24,379 nt of DNA from JACPGQ01 sp039798685. GTDB taxonomy: Bacteria > Patescibacteriota > Microgenomatia > Levybacterales > UBA12049. The translations under genes were made by a program, and so were the position numbers. Numbering within the stretch: the first letter of the stretch is position 1; the number at the start of each line of letters is the position of its first letter. Shown here piece by piece: positions 8,364 to 16,894 of the stretch. The stretch lies in contig JBDKFM010000012.1 in NCBI GenBank assembly GCA_039798685.1, positions 1 to 24,379 of the forward strand. Reading direction: 5' to 3'. The notes beneath the pieces are model-generated. The model saw only the letters and a list, made by a program, of their open reading frames with translations. It ran no database searches and was not told the origin of the DNA.

Positions 8364-9494
8364 TCAGAGTTTTTCTGATACTGTAACCGGAGATTTACTT
8401 ATTACAGAGTCAATTAGCCGAAGACTTGCAGCAACTGAATTACTCCATGAAAAAGAACCGGCAAAACGGAGACACTTTTTTTGTATTTCTACATAACTTT
8501 TTACATCCTTTAAAAGTATAATTCCTGCAGCAGCCATATCCTGTGGAGAACGTGGAGTTACCAGAATTCCAGTTTTACCCTGTAGAATTGTATCTTGTAA
8601 CCCTGCTACATTATAGCCAATTGTTGGAGTTCCCTGACTTGCTGCCTCAAGTACTACAAGACCCCATCCTTCTTTGACTGATGGATGCAGCAGCACATGT
8701 GAGCGCTTCATGAGTTCAAGTTTTTTTTCTTGCGACACATATCCAAAAAATTGGACATACTTCCGAAGCCCTAACTGACCTACGACCTCATGTAATCTCG
8801 CAATATACCGCTCATCGCCCTGTCCGACAATCCAAAGAGATGATGATGGAAAAGCAGTTCGTATAATTGCGAATGCTCGTATCGCATCCTCTACTCCTTT
8901 CATTGGGACAAGACGTCCAACAAATATAAAAGTTGACTTCTTCTCCTTCTTCGGTAGTACTCTCACTACTTTATTGTCTATTGGACAGGGTATTGATACA
9001 CAATGATTTTTCGGAATCCCATGTGCTATCAGTTCACGTATGGTCGACTGGCCATCTGTCCAGAACTGAACACTTCGATACAATCGTAACGAAACTCTCT
9101 CAATAATGCGTCCGATAACATTCACAGGAAAGGTATATGCGAAATCCCAAATATCACCTGCTATCTCATGAATAAATGCAATAATCGGAACACGTACATA
9201 CAATGGAGTAAAAAATGGTATTCCGTGAATTTCATCTATTACCACATCGAATCGCTGTCGATTTTTCGAATAAAAATACGGGACAAAGAATAGTAGTTGC
9301 ACACTATTTCCACAACGAATCACATTGATCCCAGCGATATTTTCATTTGAAGGGGATCCAGGAAATGATGAAGAAAGCCATGTCACCGTATGACCTGCAG
9401 CAATCCACGCTTTCGCGTGCATCAAGGTTACATGCTCTGCGCCACCTGAGCGAGGGTTCTTCGGATCACGCCAATTCAATAGCAGGATATTCAT
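8364..9494 (-). CDS. GT4 family glycosyltransferase
   Basis: This 376-residue GT-B enzyme has an N-terminal SGGAEHV donor/acceptor loop at 16-22. In the C-terminal half it carries FVGRLVPMKGVEDAI (201-215) and VGQGDE (233-238). The EX7E pair Glu275 and Glu283 lies in EGWGLVVLE, followed by SQGTPTIGYNVAGL. This places it in GT4 with high confidence. It is a cytoplasmic retaining transferase that probably adds one residue to the lipid-linked glycan. It begins 3 bases after the stop of the ALG5-like GT2 and ends 18 bases before the sugar methyltransferase-like gene. The donor sugar cannot be read from the sequence. Confidence 0.93.
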   Translation of the reverse strand: MNILLLNWRDPKNPRSGGAEHVTLMHAKAWIAAGHTVTWLSSSFPGSPSNENIAGINVIRCGNSVQLLFFVPYFYSKNRQRFDVVIDEIHGIPFFTPLYVRVPIIAFIHEIAGDIWDFAYTFPVNVIGRIIERVSLRLYRSVQFWTDGQSTIRELIAHGIPKNHCVSIPCPIDNKVVRVLPKKEKKSTFIFVGRLVPMKGVEDAIRAFAIIRTAFPSSSLWIVGQGDERYIARLHEVVGQLGLRKYVQFFGYVSQEKKLELMKRSHVLLHPSVKEGWGLVVLEAASQGTPTIGYNVAGLQDTILQGKTGILVTPRSPQDMAAAGIILLKDVKSYVEIQKKCLRFAGSFSWSNSVAASLRLIDSVISKSPVTVSEKL

Positions 9495-9497
9495 GTA

Positions 9498-10304
9498 CTA
9501 ATTAATATTGACCTTAAAATTCAAATCAGGATCGTATTTCCAGATTCGCTTTGACCCATCATCATAATATCTTTTAATTCTAAGACGATAGAACACTGCT
9601 AAAGTGTCGATAAGTACATCCCATATGGATCCAAGAAGATTTGCAGAAACACTACTTCCAACTATATCGTTCCAACTTAACTCAATTGGCGCCTCATAGA
9701 TACGCTTAAACCCCAGTCTATCAGCCACAGCGAGTACCTCTATATCAATTGCGTAACGTTTTACAAGTAATCTCGGAAGCACTTTTTCAAGCACCTCCCT
9801 CTTAAATACTTTTAGCCCCAACTGCGTATCGCTTACTCGAAGTCCGAAAAGTAATTTTACAAGCGCACCATAGCCTCTAGAAATGATTTTACGCTGAAAC
9901 GGATAGTTAACACGCGAGACAGGATGCCATTTACTTCCAACAACTATATCAGCGTTATACCATTCAAAATGCTCAAGCAGCATAGAAAGACCATTAGGAT
10001 TTAAATCCATACCTGAATCAATAAAAGCTATGACATCACCTTTTGAACGGGCTATGCCGAATCTCAAGGCATGCCCTTTCCCTTTATTGTATTTATATCC
10101 AACAACTCTAATATACTTCGAACTATTTTTCTTTGCTCTTTCATATGTTCTATCTATCATCCCATCTACAACAACAATAACTTCAAAATCATATCGAAGT
10201 TTTTTCAATACCTTTTGAATTCTCATCAAATCACTCTGAATTGTTTTTTCTTGCTTATAAGCTGGAACAATAACAGAAATAAATATATTTTTGGAGCGTT
10301 TCAT
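9498..10304 (-). CDS. GT2 glycosyltransferase, ALG5/DPM-like, with altered acidic motifs
   Basis: I start this gene at the ATG at 10304 (268 residues), because SVIVPAYKQE, the usual GT2 first strand, begins 10 residues in. The longer open frame back to 10427 only adds sequence antisense-free but overlapping the flippase and unlike the family. The fold is GT-A: VDGMID (46-51) takes the place of the usual DDGS motif and IDSGMD (95-100) takes the place of DxD. SDTQLGLKVFKR near 170-182 and the YEAPIELSWN end resemble polyprenyl-phosphate glucose/mannose synthases of the ALG5 group. No membrane helix is present, unlike the GT2 at 574-1500. It starts 10 bases after the flippase stop with no visible Shine-Dalgarno. 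It likely makes a polyprenyl-phosphate sugar, if the changed motifs still bind metal. Confidence 0.85.
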   Translation of the reverse strand: MKRSKNIFISVIVPAYKQEKTIQSDLMRIQKVLKKLRYDFEVIVVVDGMIDRTYERAKKNSSKYIRVVGYKYNKGKGHALRFGIARSKGDVIAFIDSGMDLNPNGLSMLLEHFEWYNADIVVGSKWHPVSRVNYPFQRKIISRGYGALVKLLFGLRVSDTQLGLKVFKREVLEKVLPRLLVKRYAIDIEVLAVADRLGFKRIYEAPIELSWNDIVGSSVSANLLGSIWDVLIDTLAVFYRLRIKRYYDDGSKRIWKYDPDLNFKVNIN

Positions 10305-10314
10305 TTGTGAGGGG

Positions 10315-11598
10315 TTAGAAAGAAAAACGTACACTCTCTCGCTTCTGCGAGTTGATCTTGAGGTAATATAACAAAAGCGTTGCAAGAAGTAAACCGCTTG
10401 TAATAATTGAAACCCAAAGCACAGCAAAAAGAGAGGAATGAAAAAACCATATTCCTAACCCCTGCAACAGTGCAGCGAGCAAGACTGGGGCAAAAATATA
10501 TGTCTTCTGAATTGAGAGAAAAAAATTTACCAACACAAAAAGAAGAGAATAAAATGTAAAAAATATTCCTACTAATCCAAGATATGGACCTGCAGCAAGA
10601 TACTCATCTCTCTTCATTACAAAATGAATAACTAACTCCGGAAAAAGAAAATAAATCATTGTTAATATCACAGAAGGTAATGCTACCAATCCGAGTGAAA
10701 GAAGAAAATCTATATGATAATTTTCTTTTTTTGCATATTTTTGCACAATTATAGGAAACATCACTGAACTAATTGGAGCTGAAAAATAAAATATGATTTT
10801 TCCGACTGTTGTCATTCCTGCGTAAAGACCTGCAAGTCGAGGAGAAAACAAATGCTTCACGAGAAGAATATCTGTCGTGACAAAAAGAGTAACACCTAAC
10901 ATTACAAGTACTGATCCCATTCCGAACTGCATCATTTTACGAAGCTCGATATGCTCCTTGCGCTGCGAAGGAAGGAGGAGTTGTTTCAAAGGGAAAAATG
11001 TCAGTACATACGGAATGATAAATGCAATCATAAACGCATAGAGCGCTCCTTGGACACCAAAACCGTACATAACAAAAAACGCACCAACAGAAAACTTTAA
11101 AAATGAACCAAGGCACACTATTATTGCGAGAAACGTGAATGCAAGCTTCGCCTGAAGAAACGCCTTGTTTACTGTCCCGAGATATCCGAAGAAGATGCAA
11201 AGTGCAGCAGAAATGATGTATGCTGAATCTGAAATCTTAAGAAATTCCCCAATCTGTTCAGAAAATACTAAAAATACAACCAAAATTGATAGTCCTGCAA
11301 ATGCAGACATCTTTGTCACTTTCAAAAACAACGTCTTAGCTTTCCCCACTTCCCCGACAGAAAAATAAATTGCAGCATAATTCACTACAAAAGGAGTCAT
11401 GGAATCAGCAACCTGGGCAAACAATGTAATTATCGAGAGTAATCCAATAAGTATCCCGAAATCAACAGGCGTAAGATTGTGCAGCATGAAAAAACTGAAA
11501 AAGAAGTTGAATACGTTTCCAATATTCGTTCCGAGGAAAATTATCGCACTACCAGAAATAAGCGGATGCCGGAGAACTGCCTTCAGTTTTTTTTTCAT
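10315..11598 (-). CDS. Oligosaccharide flippase, Wzx-like (MOP superfamily)
   Basis: This 427-residue protein has about 12 to 14 predicted membrane helices and few charged loops. The N-terminal pattern (residues 14-62: helix, a FFMLHNLTPVDFG loop, helix with LLSIITLFAQ) is characteristic of the Polysacc_synt / Wzx family. It is expected to move a polyprenyl-diphosphate-linked oligosaccharide from the inner to the outer face. A strong Shine-Dalgarno precedes it at 11610-11615. It overlaps the upstream GT4 stop by 4 bases. No Wzy-type polymerase is recognisable nearby, so the exported unit may be extended by the GT-C enzymes of the locus or polymerised by a protein encoded elsewhere. Confidence 0.9.
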   Translation of the reverse strand: MKKKLKAVLRHPLISGSAIIFLGTNIGNVFNFFFSFFMLHNLTPVDFGILIGLLSIITLFAQVADSMTPFVVNYAAIYFSVGEVGKAKTLFLKVTKMSAFAGLSILVVFLVFSEQIGEFLKISDSAYIISAALCIFFGYLGTVNKAFLQAKLAFTFLAIIVCLGSFLKFSVGAFFVMYGFGVQGALYAFMIAFIIPYVLTFFPLKQLLLPSQRKEHIELRKMMQFGMGSVLVMLGVTLFVTTDILLVKHLFSPRLAGLYAGMTTVGKIIFYFSAPISSVMFPIIVQKYAKKENYHIDFLLSLGLVALPSVILTMIYFLFPELVIHFVMKRDEYLAAGPYLGLVGIFFTFYSLLFVLVNFFLSIQKTYIFAPVLLAALLQGLGIWFFHSSLFAVLWVSIITSGLLLATLLLYYLKINSQKRESVRFSF

Positions 11599-12653
11599 TT
11601 ACTACAAATCTCCTCATAGAAATTTAAAGTTTGCTCTGCTGTTTTTCTCCACGAAAATTGCTTGACCCGCGCAGCTCCAGAACGGACAAGATTTTGCCTG
11701 AATGTGCGATTCTCCACGATGATCTTAATACCACCTGTAATTGCATCTATACTCTCAGGATCAACGAATAAAGCCGCATCCCCTGCTACCTCAGGTATTC
11801 CACCTCGATCAGAGGTTAGGACAGGGCAATTGGACAACATTGCTTCTAAGATCGGAAGACCAAATCCTTCATATAAAGAAGGAAAAAGTAGCATCGATGC
11901 CTGACGATAGATACCCGCCAAATCTTCCTGCGGAACATATCCCAATAACTGAAATGCGGGATCGTTCTTTGTGAACATGACAACTTGCTCTAGATCCTTA
12001 TTCCAGACATTACTGTGATCAAATTCTCCGATAACTGCTTTACCAACTAAAACAAGCGGCATTCCTGTATTCTTCGCTGCTTTTACGATACGCGGAAGAT
12101 TCTTGTTCCATGTTACGTCTCCGACATACAGGAGATATTTTTCTGGCAAATGATATTTCTTCTCAATCACTTTAAGTTCAGAATCAGGGAGAGTATCAGC
12201 ATAGGTCTCTGATGCTGCTGAATATATCGTCTGCACTTTTTTATTTTTCATACCAGTAAAGTGAACAAAGTCGCGGGCCGTCGCATCCGATACCGATATT
12301 ACACCTTCAACTCTTTTAAGGAGCATTTTCTGTATCTGCCATCGTAAAGAACCTTTTGTTCCTGCCGGAAAATGCTCCGGATAGAGTAATGGAATAAAAT
12401 CATGTACCGTCACTATCGTTTTTTTTCTTTTTATGAGGGGTAGTGAAAAAAAATAGGGATCAAAATAAGGATAATGTACGACATCTACATCCGTAGGTAA
12501 CTCATTCTCGTGAGTGAATCCCACTATCTCAAAATCCTTAGAGTACTTGCATAAAGAAGCAAATAGTTCATGAGTATATGTTCCGATACCACGGACCTTA
12601 TGAAGATTTTTTTGGTCATCAGAAACTGCAGAAATATTAAGAGCAATTTTCAT
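11595..12653 (-). CDS. GT4 family glycosyltransferase (mannosyltransferase-like)
   Basis: The start is set at the ATG at 12653 (352 residues), where MKIALNISAV gives the normal first strand of a GT4 enzyme. The in-frame ATG at 12713 would add 20 residues without family support. Features: GIGTYTHEL (22-30) donor loop, VHDFIPLLYP near 83-92, SVSDATARDF (120-129), YVGDVTWNKNL (176-186). The EX7E pair Glu262/Glu270 lies in EGFGLPILE, followed by DRGGIPEVAGDAALFVDP. The motif set is that of the WbaZ/MtfB-like mannosyltransferase branch, but the sugar is not certain. It overlaps the upstream YfhO-like gene by 17 bases and the flippase by 4. Confidence 0.92.
   Translation of the reverse strand: MKIALNISAVSDDQKNLHKVRGIGTYTHELFASLCKYSKDFEIVGFTHENELPTDVDVVHYPYFDPYFFSLPLIKRKKTIVTVHDFIPLLYPEHFPAGTKGSLRWQIQKMLLKRVEGVISVSDATARDFVHFTGMKNKKVQTIYSAASETYADTLPDSELKVIEKKYHLPEKYLLYVGDVTWNKNLPRIVKAAKNTGMPLVLVGKAVIGEFDHSNVWNKDLEQVVMFTKNDPAFQLLGYVPQEDLAGIYRQASMLLFPSLYEGFGLPILEAMLSNCPVLTSDRGGIPEVAGDAALFVDPESIDAITGGIKIIVENRTFRQNLVRSGAARVKQFSWRKTAEQTLNFYEEICSK
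11610..11615 (-). promoter_or_regulatory. Shine-Dalgarno of the flippase gene
   Basis: GAGGAG on the minus strand lies 11 bases before the ATG at 11598, inside the end of the upstream GT4 gene. It supports that start together with the 4-base overlap. Confidence 0.65.
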
Positions 12654-14277
12654 TCTTTCTTTGTCGTGATAGTAAGAATAGTGAAGCTGCACCTGCTGAC
12701 AACATTGCACCAACAGTAATTAACGCACCTATTCTCCTTATCATTGTATCAACAAAACGTATTTCAACAAAATGTTTTCCTTTGTTCAAAAAGAAGGACA
12801 TTGCCCCGTCCTTTGTTCGAATCAAAGATACCTCCTTTCCCGCGATTCCGGCTGTCCATCCCGGAAAATATGCAATTCCCACACGAACTGTGACATCTTT
12901 CATCGCATTCACACGGACCACATATAATTCTGGGGTACTTTTAATTACTGAAATATTTCCTTTGCCCGAAACTATCTTAAATTTCTCATTCTGTGTCGCT
13001 GGAATTGAATCAATCCATATAGTATTAAAAGAATTACCAGGACTATTTGTACCATGTATAAAATTATCTCTCGAGACATAATGCATATCGTTTCGGTAAT
13101 GGTAATACGCCGGCTTTGTATACTGAAACGTTGTAATAAACGCCGAGGTGATAAAAATGACTGAGAGAAGCATCTTCCGCTTCACACAAAAAATACAGAG
13201 AGATCCGACTATCGGAATGAGAAATGTTGTCATACTTAAATAGCGCCATGGAAACTGAACAAAGTGAAATAACGGTACATAATCCCAAAGAATAATTGAG
13301 ATATGTAGCATTAAAAAAATTGTAACGAGTATCCAAAAAAGAATAAAAATATAAATATGTTGCCTTTTTTTTATTAAAAGTGGTATAAGAAAGAGGCTTA
13401 AGCACACAATCAGGATATTGACGACACCGATCTGGGTTGACATACCATTCACCACGTCACCAGCTAGTCCAGTCCCCCAAGATGGAAAAATTAACGAATA
13501 AAAGTCAGGAAAATTAGTTTTATAATCATATACCTCTAGTCCTCGAACATATTTTTTCTCAAAAAGCGCAGGAAGCCAAAAAATCGCAGAAATACCTGTA
13601 CCAAGAATCATGACAGTTACTGCGACGAGGAACTGACGCAGCTTTTCATGAGAATAAGAGATTAAAAATATAAGATAACTTAACAAAAACGGAAGGAAAA
13701 GTATTGCAAGGATATTATGAGAAAAGACAAGAAGCGCTACCAGCACTGAGCTCGTCAAAATGTAATAATACTGCTTCTCCCTCAAGAGTATAAATAACGA
13801 CCAGAGTAACCACGGGAATATCGCAAGCGACCAGATTTCTCCAACTGAACCACGTACATATGTATCAACAAACCGATAAGGTGTAAATACATAGAGGATC
13901 GTACCAACCAAAGCAGGAAGAGGAGAGGTAAATTTTTTAACAAAATAAAAAAACCCTACAGCACTGACAAATGTCGCAAGGATAAAGTTGTATTTAAATG
14001 CATCTATAAAGCTTACTCCGAAAAAATACATGAAAGATGCAATATAATTCGGCAATGGATACACATAATTAAAAAGGGGAACTCCATAATTATTGTTTAA
14101 ATCCATCGCCCACCGCGGATACACTACACCGCTGGATAATGTCCTATAAAATTCATAAAAACGTATGACATGATACTCACCATCATGTGTGGGAGGAAAA
14201 CCCTTATGCAAAAGGGGGAACGTCGCAAGCAGAACCACAAATACTATCGCAAAAAATGGAAGGAGATTTTTCCACAT
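12637..14277 (-). CDS. YfhO / PTPS-related polytopic membrane protein (copy 1)
   Basis: This is a 546-residue membrane protein with about 12 helices. After the first helix comes GFPPTHDGEYHV (26-37), where Asp32 is placed like the acidic residue of GT-C enzymes. RWAMDLNNNYG and YPLPNYIAS follow, then APYRFVDLYVRG-type residues (here TPYRFVDTYVRGSVGE). The C-terminal part is extracytoplasmic with FPGWTAGIAG and GKHFVEIRF, as in YfhO-like proteins, before a last helix. The family (6-pyruvoyl-tetrahydropterin synthase related membrane proteins) is named for a distant match and is not shown to make pterins; a GT-C transferase role is more likely. A paralogue lies at 17641-19284. The start overlaps the GT87-like gene by 34 bases, the longest overlap in the run, and alignment to the paralogue supports it. 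Confidence 0.8.
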   Translation of the reverse strand: MWKNLLPFFAIVFVVLLATFPLLHKGFPPTHDGEYHVIRFYEFYRTLSSGVVYPRWAMDLNNNYGVPLFNYVYPLPNYIASFMYFFGVSFIDAFKYNFILATFVSAVGFFYFVKKFTSPLPALVGTILYVFTPYRFVDTYVRGSVGEIWSLAIFPWLLWSLFILLREKQYYYILTSSVLVALLVFSHNILAILFLPFLLSYLIFLISYSHEKLRQFLVAVTVMILGTGISAIFWLPALFEKKYVRGLEVYDYKTNFPDFYSLIFPSWGTGLAGDVVNGMSTQIGVVNILIVCLSLFLIPLLIKKRQHIYIFILFWILVTIFLMLHISIILWDYVPLFHFVQFPWRYLSMTTFLIPIVGSLCIFCVKRKMLLSVIFITSAFITTFQYTKPAYYHYRNDMHYVSRDNFIHGTNSPGNSFNTIWIDSIPATQNEKFKIVSGKGNISVIKSTPELYVVRVNAMKDVTVRVGIAYFPGWTAGIAGKEVSLIRTKDGAMSFFLNKGKHFVEIRFVDTMIRRIGALITVGAMLSAGAASLFLLSRQRKNENCS

Positions 14278-15380
14278 ATTCTCTTCAGATATAAATATAC
14301 AAATATCATAAATAACGGAACAAACGTAATCGCCAGCTTTAAATATGGAGTAGGACCAAAATGAGTCAGTAAAATCATGTAAGGAAAATACCGAAGCTCA
14401 AGGCAAAACGTAAAGAGTATCGCAAGAAGCATTTCTCGCCTTCTTCCACTAATCGCGACTAATGGCAAAAACCACAATGCATACCAAGGGTAAATTTCCT
14501 CACGAAACGAAGACAAGAGAAAAATTCCAATCATCCCAAAAAGTAGCCAAGTAAGAATCTTCTCTTTGTTTATTTTTTTTTGTTTATAGATGTAGCTGAA
14601 TACTAAAAAAACAGGAACAAGAAACAATGTCGCATACTTAATAAGCACTGAAAGGATAAAAAGAGATGATCCTAAAAGAGTCTTTGCACGGAGAAAATAA
14701 TACAGAGACGCAAAAAATATTGCCATCATTACTGCATCATTGTGACCACTTACAATCGTTTCAATTACAACTAACGGATTGAGTGCGACAAAAAGTACGG
14801 AAAAAAAATTATTTGACAATTTATAGATGAAGAATAAAAGCACTATATAGAAGATTGTTACTAAAACTTTAAACAAAAATAGAGTTATTAAAAAATTTCC
14901 ACTGCCCAAAACGTAGGGAATGTATGTGAGCAGTAACCACACCGGGCCATATAGAGCAACTTTGTTGGGAGCATGCATAAATCGCAATAATGGCTCTCCT
15001 GTAAACTCAATTGGCATGACTAGATATGGATTTTCATTATATAAAAAAGCGACCTTTGCAGTCGCAACATAATTAAAAATATCGTAAGAATACACAGCTG
15101 GATATGCACATATAAGAAAGAGAATCGTCATGACTATAAACATGATTCCATCCTTAGTATTAATTCTTTTTCTCACATAAAGAAAAAGAATAAAAAGATA
15201 GAAGAGAAAAAAAATAAGTAAAATAGAAAGTAAAAGCGCAATTTTGAGAAGATGGGATCCAAGTTGATAATGAAGATAGAACCAATTGAGATATGAGATG
15301 TTTGGATCGATAAAAAAATATGTACAGAACGCAAACGAAAGAAGAAAAATTCCGTATAAAATAAATAACGCTGTTTTCAT
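14244..15380 (-). CDS. GT87/MptB-like polytopic mannosyltransferase
   Basis: This 378-residue protein has about 10 to 12 membrane helices. The segment YSYDIFNYVA (97-106) puts Asp100 in the first large outer loop. NPYLVMP (117-123) and SGHNDAVMM (211-219) follow. This combination is typical of polyprenyl-phosphate-mannose-dependent alpha-mannosyltransferases (GT87 / DUF2029, PimE and MptA/MptB relatives). It should act on the outer face of the membrane with a lipid-linked donor such as those made by DPM-like GT2 proteins. It overlaps the LPYP-motif protein gene by 4 bases and has a clear Shine-Dalgarno at 15387-15392. Mannose is an inference from family behaviour. A run of nine A bases lies in a Gln-Lys-Lys-Ile stretch (complement of 14573-14581). 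Confidence 0.85.
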   Translation of the reverse strand: MKTALFILYGIFLLSFAFCTYFFIDPNISYLNWFYLHYQLGSHLLKIALLLSILLIFFLFYLFILFLYVRKRINTKDGIMFIVMTILFLICAYPAVYSYDIFNYVATAKVAFLYNENPYLVMPIEFTGEPLLRFMHAPNKVALYGPVWLLLTYIPYVLGSGNFLITLFLFKVLVTIFYIVLLFFIYKLSNNFFSVLFVALNPLVVIETIVSGHNDAVMMAIFFASLYYFLRAKTLLGSSLFILSVLIKYATLFLVPVFLVFSYIYKQKKINKEKILTWLLFGMIGIFLLSSFREEIYPWYALWFLPLVAISGRRREMLLAILFTFCLELRYFPYMILLTHFGPTPYLKLAITFVPLFMIFVYLYLKRICGKISFHFLR

Positions 15381-15940
15381 TGCAAATCCTTTCGGATAGA
15401 AATTGATCTGTCCAAGGCTGCGTGTATGGTAAGATTCTTTGCTTCCTCGTTCTCCCCCTGCCAGATAAAGATCTCTGGAAGACTTTTTTTCACAAGACGA
15501 AGCGTCTCTTCATGCTTAAGTGCAGCATCTCGCATAAGAGTAATCTTTTCTGCTCTACCGTTTTTCATTTTTTGAGTACGAAGTAGTGACCGTTTCATGG
15601 CAATAAAATATGAATCAGAAAGTAATAAAGCATCCAATGCGAACACATACTGTTTATACTCAAAAAGTGTTTTAGCCTCGACCAAATATTTATCAGACAA
15701 CTGTCGATTATATGTAAACCTTCCATAATCACCAAAATACCAATATTTCAACAACTTCTCCTCAACTTTATGCAGGATATATAACTTGCTCCCAGGCATA
15801 GCAGAAGGATAGGGGAGAACATATCCGGAAGTTGCACGAGCGATTTCGGGGTTCACAAAAATGAGCATGAATACAAAGGAAACGACGATAAATGTTTTTC
15901 TGCCCACATTAATATGAAGCGCTACTTTCTCGTATGCCAT
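15377..15940 (-). CDS. Membrane-anchored or secreted LPYP-motif helical protein
   Basis: The 187-residue protein has a hydrophobic helix at about 15-33, a signal peptide or anchor, followed by YVLPYPSAMPGSKLY at 40-54. The rest is charged and predicted helical, with YFGDYGRFTYN and SDKYLVEAKTLFEYKQY segments. The LPYP motif aligns with that of the plus-strand protein at 1-570, though the helical parts have diverged, so it looks like a distant DUF5667-type relative. No catalytic motif is seen and the function is unknown. It begins inside galE (19-base overlap). A GTG at 15907 (codon 12) would remove the overlap and give a more standard signal peptide, so the start is uncertain. It is coupled to the GT87-like gene by a 4-base overlap, which suggests a role with membrane glycosyl transfer. 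Confidence 0.75.
   Translation of the reverse strand: MAYEKVALHINVGRKTFIVVSFVFMLIFVNPEIARATSGYVLPYPSAMPGSKLYILHKVEEKLLKYWYFGDYGRFTYNRQLSDKYLVEAKTLFEYKQYVFALDALLLSDSYFIAMKRSLLRTQKMKNGRAEKITLMRDAALKHEETLRLVKKSLPEIFIWQGENEEAKNLTIHAALDRSISIRKDLQ
15387..15392 (-). promoter_or_regulatory. Shine-Dalgarno of the GT87-like gene
   Basis: AAAGGA on the minus strand lies 6 bases before the ATG at 15380, within the end of the LPYP-motif gene. The spacing is normal and supports the start. Confidence 0.6.
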
Positions 15941-16893
15941 TTCCAGGCAGTTGAGACAATTGTCTCGAGATCGGAGAATTTTGCAGTAAAATTTAAGTCA
16001 TTTTTAATTGCAGAAACATTCGCGACAAGTACCCCTGCATCACCCGGCCGTCTCTCATGTGACTCTACCACTATTTTTTTACCAGATATCTTCTCAACTG
16101 CATCTATAATTTGCTTATTTGAGAAACCATTTCCTGTACCTACGTTGTAAAAAGAAACCTGATTATTTTTTTTCATCAGACTCTCCAGCGCGAGCACATG
16201 CGCTTCTGCCAGATCAAGCACATGGATGTAATCCCTAACACAGGTCCCATCTTGTGTATCGTAGTCTGATCCATAGAGAGGAAATGTCTGTTTCAGTAAA
16301 ACAGCCCGGATAACATTTGGAATAATGTGTGTCTCATTCCTATGTTGCTCACCTAACGATCCATCCAGAGCAGCCCCTGCAGCATTGAAATATCGAAGGA
16401 TTATGGATCCGATTCCATAAATCTCCTGATACCAGGGGAGAATCTGCTCCACGAGATGCTTACTATGCCCATATGGATTCGTCGGATTCTTGGGATGATC
16501 TTCGGGGATAGGAACCGTAGTCGGATTGCCATAGACACCGGCAGTTGATGAAAAAATAAACGACTTACTGCCTGCTTCTGCCATTGCATCAAGAATGTTT
16601 ACCGCTGACTGCACATTATTCTGAAAATATTTTCCAGGATTCTCCATAGACTCCCTCATAGATATATACGCAGCAAAATGTAACACTCCGTCGAATTTAT
16701 CATGCTTAAAAATAGATGACACCGCTTCCTTATCGCGCAAATCAGCCTTTACAAACTCTGCACGCTTATCCACAACCTGCTCAAATCCCTCTTCAAGACT
16801 ATCAACTACAGTAACACTGTATCCGTCATCTAAGAGCCGACGTACCATAAATCCCCCTATATAACCTGCACCTCCAGTCACAAGTACTTTCAT
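15922..16893 (-). CDS. galE: UDP-glucose 4-epimerase
   Basis: This 323-residue extended short-chain dehydrogenase/reductase interconverts UDP-glucose and UDP-galactose (or their N-acetyl forms), giving galactose-type donors for the transferases here. The NAD-binding motif GGAGYIG is at 7-13. SST is at 115-117, and the catalytic pair is Tyr141 and Lys145 in YGHSK. RYFNAAGA follows near 168-175, with the C-terminal substrate region RRPGDAG. The length is slightly shorter than the 338-residue E. coli enzyme. The start is supported by the best Shine-Dalgarno in the window (16905-16911). It begins 1 base after the WaaE-like GT2 stop. It is the only recognisable nucleotide-sugar enzyme in the window. 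Specificity for N-acetyl sugars cannot be ruled in or out. Confidence 0.95.
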   Translation of the reverse strand: MKVLVTGGAGYIGGFMVRRLLDDGYSVTVVDSLEEGFEQVVDKRAEFVKADLRDKEAVSSIFKHDKFDGVLHFAAYISMRESMENPGKYFQNNVQSAVNILDAMAEAGSKSFIFSSTAGVYGNPTTVPIPEDHPKNPTNPYGHSKHLVEQILPWYQEIYGIGSIILRYFNAAGAALDGSLGEQHRNETHIIPNVIRAVLLKQTFPLYGSDYDTQDGTCVRDYIHVLDLAEAHVLALESLMKKNNQVSFYNVGTGNGFSNKQIIDAVEKISGKKIVVESHERRPGDAGVLVANVSAIKNDLNFTAKFSDLETIVSTAWKWHTRK

Positions 16894-16894
16894 A

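Noticed and set aside
10305..10427. N-terminal extension of the ALG5-like GT2 gene
   Set aside because: The extra 41 residues lie over the flippase 3' end and do not resemble GT2 sequence; the ATG at 10304 lies 10 residues before the conserved first strand.
12654..12713. N-terminal extension of the GT4 gene to an upstream ATG
   Set aside because: The added 20 residues are polar and unlike GT4 N-termini; MKIALNISAV at 12653 is the standard first strand, and the shorter form reduces the overlap with the upstream gene to 17 bases.
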